From Cladophialophora immunda (taxonomy: Eukaryota; Ascomycota; Eurotiomycetes; Chaetothyriales; Herpotrichiellaceae), in NCBI RefSeq assembly GCF_000835495.1, contig NW_015622541.1:2728001-2792000 (forward strand): a stretch of DNA of 64,000 nt, in the 5' to 3' direction. The notes beneath the pieces were generated by a model. The model made no database searches. It had not been told where the DNA came from and worked only from the letters and a program-made list of their open reading frames with translations. The position numbers and the translations under genes were made by a program. How positions within the stretch are numbered: the stretch's first letter is position 1; every line of letters starts with the position of its first letter. This document shows positions 55,540-64,000 of the stretch, piece after piece.

Positions 55540-57413
55540 ATGACTGGAGAATCTAACACCGTGGGCGACTCCCCTTCAATCATGATCCTGGAATAAGCTG
55601 ACATTCCAGCCAGACTCAGCAGCCATTCAAGGTTGTCGTGGTAGGCGCTGGCATTGGTAAGAACAATCCTGTCGAGCCTTGATATCTCGCTCACGAGGCC
55701 AATAGGGGGTCTGGCCGCCGCCATATCCTGCCTGCGCGGTGGATGTGAAGTGACCATTTTGGAGAAGGCGCCGGAAATATCGCCTGTATGTGGGCCGTCA
55801 GTCCTCCGACACAACATCTCTGACAGAACTCTCGTGCAGATAGGCGCTGGCATCCAGATTCCGCCCAATGCAGCACGGGTGCTTCAACACTTTGGCCTCG
55901 AGCAGAAGATCCGCGACGCTGGAGCCACCCAGGTCAACGCGAACCACCTCAAGCGCTACAAAGATGGCAAAATCCTTTGTAGCAGGATAGGCGGTGAGAA
56001 GATGGTGAGGGATTTCAAAGGCCCCTGGTTGTGAGTTGAGCTCGAATTCATATGCCAACAAGCGTTGCTGAGTTATGTGCAGTGTGATTCATCGGGCAGA
56101 TTATCATGGAGTCCTGTTAGATGAGGCAGTCAGGTTAGGAGGCACGCTTCGACTGAATGCCGAAGCGGTCGATGTCAAAGTATCCGCCGAGAATCCACAC
56201 GTGGTCCTTCAGACGGGAGAAGTCATCGATGCAGACGTGATAGTCGGGGCGGATGGTACGTGAACAATCCGAATTCGCAGCCAGAATGTTGACGATGACT
56301 CTCTCGCAGGTCTCTGGTCCGCTATCCGGGACATAGTTCTAGGGCAGCCGTCGCCGCCAGTGCCGACCGGGGACCTCGCATATCGGGGAACGTTCTCTAG
56401 AGCGCAACTTGAAGCGTTCCATGATCCTCGAGTGGACGAGCTCATCAACTCCCGCTGCACGTACAACTGGATGGGACCGGACCGGCACAGCGTCTTTTAT
56501 CCGGTCAAGAATGGGGATGCCTTCAACCTAGTTCTCATGTCAGTGCGAGGTTGGATACGCCGAGTTCATTTTGCTGATGGTGGTAGTCGACCTGATAATC
56601 TGCCCCCTGGGTCCAGAACAGAAACTGGCGACATTGATGAGATGCGGATGACGTACCAGGGCTGGGATCCAGTGTTGGTAGTCCCCTACATTTGAACTAT
56701 ATGACTTCTGCTGATGTTTTTCCAGGCTTGCCAAGATCATATCTTGCCATAACAGTGTCTTGAAGTGGAAGTTGTGCCATCACGAAGGTATGTATCTCTG
56801 GACTCCCTCGGAAATTGCAGATGTTCCGCTGCGAGACGCCGTTTCGTCTGTCAAGGTCGCTGAGACTTATGATATCACACAGAGCTCCGGACTTGGGTCA
56901 AAGACAACATCGTGCTCATTGGAGATGCTTCTCATCCGAGCCTGCCGTACCAGGCACAGGGAGCTGCAATGGCCGTAGAGGACGGCTTAGTGCTGGGTCT
57001 TCTGCTCGGCCGTCTGCAATCCAGTGACAGAGTCCCCGATCAGGCGAAGCGATCATCCATCAATTCCGTCCTCCGGCTATTTGAATCGCTCCGGAAGAAG
57101 CGAACTACAGTCAATGTGAAAGGAGCCGTGGCCAATCGATACATGTGTAAGTACCTACCAGTCTTTCACGGGTTTGCAGAATTTTGGTTCCTAGAACCCG
57201 CGTATAGAGCTTGACGCTGAAGTTTACACAGTCCATATGCATGATGGTCCAGAACAAGAGGCTCGGGATAGAGAACTCGGCGAAGTGGACTGGGAGCAGC
57301 CGTGCCGGTGGGGTTGGGCAGATATCAACTACCAAAGGAAGATGCTGGGCTTCGACTCTGTGGCGGACACTAACAGGGCATTTGAAGTGTGGCTTTCGGA
57401 GGAAGGAAAATAG
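55540..57413 (+). CDS. Salicylate-hydroxylase-like FAD monooxygenase
   Basis: Ten exons: 55540-55560, 55620-55656, 55706-55785, 55840-56030, 56083-56255, 56310-56538, 56587-56673, 56726-56787, 56883-57146 and 57232-57413, giving 441 aa. The spliced product starts MTGESNTQPFKVVVVGAGIG, so the FAD-binding glycine motif is rebuilt across intron 2. VGAGIQIPPNAARVL follows after intron 3, then GADGLWSAIRD (DG motif) and LIGDASHPSLPYQAQGAAM (GD motif). These are hallmarks of 3-hydroxybenzoate/salicylate hydroxylase-type enzymes, which hydroxylate an aromatic acid, with decarboxylation in the salicylate case, to a catechol or hydroquinone. Exons 1 and 2 are 21 and 37 nt. Intron 7 uses a GTTGGT donor, chosen because it alone restores WDPVLAKIIS. 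Confidence 0.85.
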
Positions 57414-58069
57414 AAGGCACACTTCAGGTTTGGCCTTGGCCGATGACTTACTTGTACATATGATCCGTTCGAGGCACGTTGGGTCGGCGAGCTTCAGCCC
57501 TTTTTCTCCACGACAAAAAGGAGTCGCAGCCTCGTCACGTGTTAGAACATTGATGCACTTTATTGCTTCCTCCGGGTTATTTACATCGTTCAGAAGCGTT
57601 CCATATAAATCCTGCCGAAGCTTCAGCATTGCTCTGCTTTCCCACTAGCTGTAATGTTTGCTGTTCTCCTCATTTCAGTGCCTCCCATGGCGCGGCAAGA
57701 TCGGCAACTCAGGTGGATCTCGGCAGGCGAGACGAGGTTCTAATTAGCTCATCGTACAAGCCGTGGCCAGGTCGATGCCAGGCCTCTTTCAGTCCAGCCC
57801 CCGCTTGCCGTCAATACTTGGGCTGAGTCAAGAGATCTTCGCGCCCTCCCTGTGCTGCTTGGTCCACGCATGGCAGCCCCCTTCCAGCAAATGGGACGTC
57901 TTCTTCTCCGCACTCGCCCCTGTAAGCGAACCCTGCATTTTGGCCTGCTCACCAGCTTCGGCACCTTCTGAACAAGACGGGGGAGCGAGACTCAGCTGTA
58001 TCCTACACTCTTCACCCCATTTCCACGGTCAGCTTCACCAACGTTTCTGGCCAATTTTATTCTTTCAAT
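57414..58069. other. Promoter region of regulator C
   Basis: About 650 bp between two plus-strand genes; no gene supported. Confidence 0.6.
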
Positions 58070-60712
58070 ATGCAGGGACTGTATGTAGACCCCGCGAGTG
58101 ATAATGTGATGATCGCAGAGCACACTTTTGATGGGCCAAATCCTCAAATCCATTACCGTTACCCACCGTGGCCGATTCGGGCCTGTGAAGAGTGCAAGAG
58201 GTGAGAAGGAAATGGTCGACTTCGTGCGTGGCGAGCAACTAATGTCTATTTGCTGGTGTAGAAAGAAGACGAAATGTAAGCCCGCTTTGCAATGCCCGGT
58301 CCCTGCGCCCTTGCGGGTGCAGTACCGGGCTTTTCGTCCGTACCTCTCTTCCTCATTTTCGGTCTCACTTCAAATCTCTCAGGTGACATGAGACGGCCCG
58401 CTTGTACATTGTGCCTGCGGGTTGGCAGCCAATGTATTTTCCCAACCAAGAGAAAGCGACCAGAGCGGTGCGATAAAAGGACTCGCTCTGAAAGGAAAAG
58501 ACGAAAGGAGGCTTGTCCAGACAGCGTTTGTGAGGCCTCTCTCGGTATGACCATCCATGGTTGCCTGCGGAACGTGTGAACTGAATGCACAATATGCTGC
58601 AGATGGCATTGCAGACAGCGCACAAGCCAACCCTGAGCCAGCAAAACCACCAGGCAAACCAACAGAGAATGCGGGAAGTGCTGCAAACTCTACTCACGTC
58701 ATCGAAAGCAGTATTAGAGAGTTGACTGATCAGGCGCTCTCTGCGGATACTTTCGCCCCATCTTCGCCAGATCACCACGGAGAAATTGTTTGTTTTGATA
58801 TTGTCGAGAAACCAAATTTGAACCTACGGGTCGGAGACGAATACACCTTCCAGTGCAATTTCAGCCCATCTCTGTCGGACATTTTTCTCGAGGGTGACTT
58901 TCCTAGTCAACAGTTTCTACACTTCAGTGAGCGATGCTCGAGTCTTGAGACTCAACAGCCAACTTCGCGGGGTCCGCAGGAAGTCGGTCGTGATCAGGGC
59001 CCATATCAAACCAGACGATTGGCGTCAGAGACCAGCCTGGGATCTGCCGGCCTTCCGCTATCCCACCCGTCTGAATCCAGAACATACACCCTGACAGTTC
59101 CGGAAGACCTAGTGAGACAATTGTCAGGACCCCAAATATTTTACGCGGATTTGGACTAATTGCTCATAGAATTGATATCTTCTTCGACCGCGTGAGCGGA
59201 TTCGTACCGATATTTCATCGACCTCAGTTCTATGCTCGCTACCTACACAAGAGGCGAGAAGACACTGTCGGCAAACAATTGACCCTGGAGACTGCTCTCA
59301 TTCTGAACAGCATTATGGCTCTATCCGCTCGTTTTTCCAATGCTGCACACTTTGTCAATGCTACACCTACTTGCCGTGGCGAACCCTTTGCCAAAGAAGC
59401 CCAGTCGATTTATGCTGATGGTACCAGGCTTCAAGGAGACGGATATTCTCCCTCACTACAGTACTTGCAAGGCTGCATATTGCTATCTTTCTATCACAAC
59501 ACGAATTCCTCTAACTCATTCGGATGGACGCTCACGGGCGTTTGTACTCGACTGGCGTACGATTTGGGGATTGACATCGTCGACGAGGATATCTGCCAAC
59601 ACGGCAATTTGTTCTTGAACCAATGGTCCTCCACAGAAGAATGGGTATTTCGAGAAGAACTCCGACGGGCTTGGTGGTCAGTCTGGGAACTCGACACTTT
59701 TGCATCAACGGTCGCCCGCCGCCCATATACAATTGATCGCGATAAAATGCATGTCCTACTTCCATGTTCAGATGAACGCTGGTTCAAGGAGCAACCAATT
59801 GCATCTGCACCAATGGGTCCTACTCCAGCAACGGCATGGAGGAGCCTAGAGGGTTCTCCAAATCAAGATGAAAGAGCCTGGTTTCTTGTCGCCAACTTCC
59901 TGATGGCATTGGCATATGATCTGAAAGCACAGAAAGGGGTCTCTGTACAAGCTAGGGCCGAGATGGAAAGTGCGCTCGCTTGCTTCAGTTTGAACTTGCC
60001 GCACCAATTTCGTTTGAACCCCAGCATCTTCGTTTTTAATGACTTGACGTTCGCGAGGAGCAACTGGATCATCACTACAAACATCATTCTCCAGAGGTAA
60101 GACATATCATTTCTATCACCATCTGCAGAATAGTGGGTTCAGCTAACCTTCTGACCATCATCAGCGCGCGTACCTACGAAGCCCTCACGGTCTGTTCTTC
60201 CGAAGATGCCACGCGGTCGCCTTCAGCCTCACCGGCGAGCATAACCTTCAATGGAGAAGAGCAGCGAGCGGCAGCCCAAAAGTGCGCTCAACATGCACAT
60301 GAAGTTGTTAGAGCGATCAAAGCTTGGTCACCAGACTACATTGCTTATTCATCGCCGTTCATAGTCTGCTCATTAGTTGGGCCCGCAGCCATGCATATTT
60401 TGCAGACTAGCTCGGAAGGCTCTGCTGCCCTCAGCAGCTTGAACCGCGACGTCGTCTACCTTGGAATAGCACAATTCTCAAGACACTGGGGCATTGGGTC
60501 GATTATGCTAGGTAGGTCAGCTGCAGTCATTGACCCATCGTCCAAGGCTGACCGGTACAGACCTGACTCATGCTTTGAACAAACTCATCGGTGTCGACCC
60601 AACAGCATTGACCACTCGTGAACAGGAACTAGCAATCCGATATGCTCAGATTGCACCCAGCATCAGGGGCAAGCCACGGTCAACCGGTTTACCGCTCTGT
60701 TCGACTCCGTAA
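58070..60712 (+). CDS. Zn2Cys6 transcription factor C
   Basis: Seven exons, 58070-58200, 58262-58275, 58383-58544, 58603-59122, 59170-60096, 60165-60511 and 60561-60712, give 750 aa. The zinc cluster (~40-67) reads ACEECKRRKTKCD..RPACTLCLRVGSQC, i.e. C-x2-C-x6-C-x6-C-x2-C-x6-C, with a basic tail PTKRKRPER. The cluster is encoded by three exons, one of them a 14-nt microexon. The fungal_trans domain starts at LIDIFFDRVSGFVPIFHRPQF (~270) and includes ..ELRRAWWSVWELDTFAST. It sits between the flavin hydroxylase and an MFS transporter, so it is the natural local regulator of the right half of the cluster. It is not closely similar to factors A and B. Confidence 0.86.
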
Positions 60713-61414
60713 ATGGAGCACCGTGTCCTCGGAATGGTCGTCTATAAGTTCCGAGCCCTCCGAGCACGCGGCAGGGTGTGAGAAATGGCGCCTGATCGAG
60801 GTATTCTGAACTCAAGAACTTACCGGGCGAGAGACACGACCTTTTTTCTTTGGGTGTAGGCCGGTTTCTTCCCATAATACAATCGTGGTCCAAAGGAGCC
60901 ATGCAGGTACGGCCTCGAGGTCGCTGATTAGTTCCGTTAGCTCTATACTCTCATGGTGCTCATTGAGCCACCCGGTGTTCGGTGTAACTCTTGTGACCGT
61001 TGTATTCTTGGTGCGGTTCAGCAAGATTGAGCCTACCAGAAATGGCTATGTGGAGGCTGCAACGTATTCGTAGATGACTACTAGATGGGGATTTGGAGAT
61101 TGTCACCCACTTCCTCCCCCACGGGGAAACCTGCACATGAGTGGAAAAGGGCTAACAGGGTGGATCCGTGACCCCGGACAGTGCATGTTCGATGCAGAAT
61201 CCCGTGAAACACCGTGACTAGTCGTTTGTGCGGAGCTGCTAGGAAAGAGAGAGACTCTATGCGACTGGTCCAGAAGGAGGTTTCGAGGCATGGAGCTGAA
61301 GATCAAAAGGCAGAGAGGGTCTTTTGGCCCGTCGTCAGAAGACCTCCCACGCCGCCCTTCGACCCTGCACCAACCTCTCAGAAAAGTCTGCTTCGGGCAC
61401 GACACGGTCAGAGA
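60713..61414. other. Promoter region of the second MFS transporter
   Basis: About 700 bp. The reading frame of the MFS gene continues open upstream to 61214, with an extra ATG at 61259, so the true start could lie inside this stretch. Confidence 0.5.
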
Positions 61415-63432
61415 ATGAATCAGAAACCCCAAGAAGAGAAGTCCAGCATGTCAAAGGAAGAGGTAGCTGAGCATCATGAGAGCTCCAAGGCGACTACCGC
61501 GCATAACAAGGCCGGTATCACACTCGTGCCAGCGCCTTCAGATGATCCCCGCGATCCTTTGGTACGTCTTTTTGTTCCATTCCACCCTCCGACGTGTCCT
61601 ATTGACCGGCTTTGAATAGAACTGGTCGCGAGGAAGGAAGCTCCTGACTCTTTTCATCGTGTCATTCGCCGGGTTCACTGGCACTCTCCAGGCCGTGGGC
61701 AATGTGTCCAGTGTATTTCAGCAAGGGGCACTGTACGACAAGACTCCGGTCGAGATCACATATTCGGTGAGAGAAATACTGTTGCGCAGATCGCAATGCT
61801 CAGAGAGGCGTGTGCTGACACCGTCGGCTAGGTCTCTGCAGCCACTGCTGGACTGTGTGCCGGCCCTCTCTTCTGGTCGCCTGTTTCGAGAAGGATTGGT
61901 CGCGGCGGCAGCATCCTGTGGGCCACCGCACTCACCCTTGCCTGCACGGTTTGGGCGGCAACGTGCACGGGCTCGGGAGACTACTACAGCTTTGTCCTGT
62001 CTAGGCTGTTTGGCTGCTTAGCGGGCTCCTGCGCGACGACAGGTAAACGAGGCCGTCCATCATCTCGAACCCTGAACGTACTCCTGCTAACCCAGGTGGA
62101 TTGCCAGTGGGCGCGAGCTATATCACCGACACCTTCTTCCTGCACCAGCGAGGGAAATGCTTCGCCTTTTACAATGTGATGATCCTCCTGGGGTAAGGCC
62201 ACATGCATCCACGCCCCCGAGTTTCAACAAAAGTCATTCCAGGTGGCTAACCCTAGCATCGAACAGAACGCTTGCGGGGCCGACTTTCTCCGGCTTCGTG
62301 GTCGGCAACGGAGCGCCCTGGAGCATAGAATATTGGTACAACGTCGGACTCGAGGGGTTCGTCATCTTGTTGATCTTCTTCTTTCTGGAGGAGACCGGCT
62401 GGACGAGACCTGGAAGGCCGGCGTATCCCATCCCCGCCACATCCTTCCTTCGACGCTCAATCGATGTCTATCTCTTCCGAAAACCGAACGTGGCCGAAGG
62501 CATGACGAATAGAGAGGCTGTGAGTATATCTATCCATCATGGATGAGACTCGGTCGCTGATGTTTTCAGCTCCACCTGGCTACCATGCCTGTCCGAATCG
62601 GTGTTCACCCTGTTGGCATACTGGGAGGATTGTTCTTGATGATCGTCTTCGGGTGGTATGTCCTTCTCTCCTTGTCAGTTGTGGAAATAATGTTCTCATA
62701 CACATTCCTCACAGGGGCGTCGGTGTCAACAATCTGCTTGCTGTCTTCTTGCAGTCGCCCGTGAGCGAAAAGGGCTATGGTTTCACTCCAAACCAGAATG
62801 CAGAGTGTGAGTTTCTCACGATGGTTCACCCCTTTTCTGTCTGATGTTTGTGAACAGTTACCTTTGCGGCCTGGTCGGGCTGCATTGTTGGCCAACTATA
62901 CGGCCTCGCCTTCAACGACCGACTGCCGCTCTGGATCTGTCGAAAGACGGGCGGCATTTGGAAGCCCGAGTTCCGTCTGCATGCGCTGTGGTTCCCGACA
63001 TTCTTCTGCTTGAACGTCGGCCTGGGCCTCTTCGGCGCCGCCCTGCAATACCACTTGCACTACATGGTCGCCGCCGTGGGCAACTTCCTGCTCAACTTCT
63101 CCTCCAACGTGGCCGTGCCCGTCATCGTCAACTACGAGGTCGAGTGCTTCACCAAGTACCCCGTCGAGGCAGCCACGATCATGAACTTCTACCGCACCAT
63201 CTTTGGCATCGCCATCCCCTTCTTCATCGACGGCTGGGAGGCCGAGGTCGGCGTCGGCTGGGTCTTTGGCATGATGGCCTTTGTGTCCCTCGCGGCTTTC
63301 TGCCTGGTCATTGTCCTCATGCTCGCGGGCCATCGCATCCGCCACTGGTTTCACACCGACATCATGTCTAGTGAGGAAGGCACAAAGATCATCGGGGAGG
63401 AGGTGAATCGTCTGGACGTGGAGGCGCATTGA
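61415..63432 (+). CDS. MFS transporter (DHA1-like)
   Basis: Eight exons, 61415-61561, 61620-61766, 61832-62042, 62096-62192, 62267-62519, 62570-62655, 62715-62806 and 62858-63432, give 535 aa from the ATG at 61415 (an in-frame ATG at 61259 would add 52). A hydrophilic N-terminus ending DDPRDPLNWSRGRK is the usual entry to fungal DHA1-type permeases. About 12 spans follow, with FWSPVSRRIGRG at the motif A position, a conserved-looking ETGW segment before the central loop, and SGCIVGQLYGLAFNDRLPLW in the second half. Substrate unknown; position beside regulator C and the aromatic hydroxylases suggests an aromatic acid or a toxic intermediate. The last exon is markedly GC-rich. Confidence 0.86.
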
Positions 63433-63912
63433 GCTTGGTATCTATCTGCCTGGGTGAACGGTCAGTCAAACTGGTGTCTTCTGAGGCGAATCCGGACCCA
63501 TGCACAGGTCTGCAGGAGGTAGACATGAGATATTCCACAAGGCCAGAATCACAACGCCGTTGCAAGGAGCCCGTTTCGATTTCATTGTTGCCGTTCTCCT
63601 AAATTCACTCTTGTAATGTCGTCGTCGTCGCCGCGGCAGCATACAGCGAGGCGTATACGCCTGTAGGTGAAGAACGATCCACCATAGTCGAACCGCTCTT
63701 TTCCGCTGAATCGCGCCCCTCTCTACGCACCCATTGTTCCAACAATGTGTTTGTCCTCCTTCATCAAACGTTTCGTCCCGTAATCGTCTTCCTTGTCATC
63801 TTCTCCTTGTCCGGCTTTCATTCGTCCTCACTGCCAGGTTTGCACACTGAGCCAGTTTCGCAGAGAGAGACCCACCAAGCAAACCGAGTCAAACAAAACG
63901 AAACCCAGAAAG
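63433..63912. other. Intergenic region at the right end
   Basis: 480 bp holding the MFS 3' end and the promoter/leader of the gene beginning at 63913. Confidence 0.55.
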
Positions 63913-64000
63913 ATGGCGGAAACAGGATCAAACAGTCAATACCCCTTGCTCATCTTCATTGTTGGTATGTTGCTGCCTCTATCCGCACGCCAAAGACGAT
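63913..64000 (+). CDS. Start of a gene cut by the right edge
   Basis: An ATG at 63913 (agATGGCG) begins MAETGSNSQYPLLIFIV, followed by a good donor (GTATGT at 63965), so exon 1 would be 63913-63964 and the intron runs off the window. Seventeen residues are too few to identify the product; the hydrophobic LLIFIV before the splice could be a beta strand or a signal anchor. Confidence 0.4.
   Translation, partial: MAETGSNSQYPLLIFIVGMLLPLSARQRR

Noticed and set aside
56788..56882. An extra small exon inside this intron of the salicylate-hydroxylase-like gene
   Set aside because: Splicing it in breaks the frame before the conserved ELRTW segment; a single 95-bp intron restores it.
29107..63432. 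Secondary-metabolite biosynthetic cluster
   Set aside because: No polyketide synthase, NRPS, terpene cyclase or prenyltransferase backbone gene is present; the enzyme set points to catabolism.
1..64000. tRNA genes, rRNA, transposons, CRISPR arrays
   Set aside because: I saw no T-loop plus anticodon arm combinations, transposase or reverse transcriptase motifs, or regularly spaced repeats.

Overview
The window reads as nuclear DNA of a filamentous ascomycete. Genes are split by many 45-115 bp introns with GT..AG ends and CTAAC/CTGAC-like branch sites. Zn2Cys6 and fungal-specific transcription factors are frequent, and several families are fungus-specific (ICE2, Fungal_trans_2, TRI12-type MFS, YVC1-type TRP channel). 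The mix of conserved genes with a dense set of aromatic and phenolic catabolic enzymes would fit a black yeast (Chaetothyriales, Eurotiomycetes), but that placement is inference. I see no rRNA, tRNA, transposon, CRISPR array, polyketide synthase or NRPS.

Region 1 (1-28.2 kb) is mostly conserved cell-biology genes: a partial edge gene, a small serine palmitoyltransferase subunit, a rhomboid protease, a DUF1989 protein, a vacuolar TRP channel (YVC1-like, nine exons), a C2H2 regulator, an armadillo/SmgGDS-like protein, DPM3, a purine phosphoribosyltransferase, a Fungal_trans_2 regulator without a zinc cluster, an SFM1-type SPOUT methyltransferase, an endosulfine (Igo1/ENSA), ICE2 and MYG1. I worked out exon structures by joining reading frames across GT/AG pairs and checking that each spliced length is a multiple of three. 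They are models, not transcript evidence.

Region 2 (29.1-63.4 kb) changes character. In order it holds an enoyl-CoA hydratase (+), two head-to-head paralogous Zn2Cys6 regulators (-/+), a 4-coumarate-CoA-ligase-like enzyme (-), a TRI12-like MFS pump (+), a secreted tannase/feruloyl esterase (-), an enoyl-CoA isomerase/hydratase (-), a MaoC-type hydratase (+), an SDR (+), a pisatin-demethylase-like P450 (+), a two-domain extradiol dioxygenase (-), a TfdB-like FAD monooxygenase (-), a salicylate-hydroxylase-like FAD monooxygenase (+), a third Zn2Cys6 regulator (+) and a second MFS transporter (+). Divergent pairs share 360-660 bp promoters, some carrying CGG/CCG motifs.

The simplest joint reading is a catabolic cluster for plant phenolics. 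The esterase would free an aromatic acid and a transporter move it. The ligase would make the CoA ester, and hydratase/isomerase/SDR enzymes, some ending in PTS1-like tripeptides, would shorten the side chain. The P450 and two flavin hydroxylases would then prepare the ring for extradiol (meta) cleavage, a route rarely described in fungi. No thiolase, meta-cleavage-product hydrolase or pyruvate aldolase lies in the window, so the pathway is incomplete here. Substrate and product are inferred from families only.
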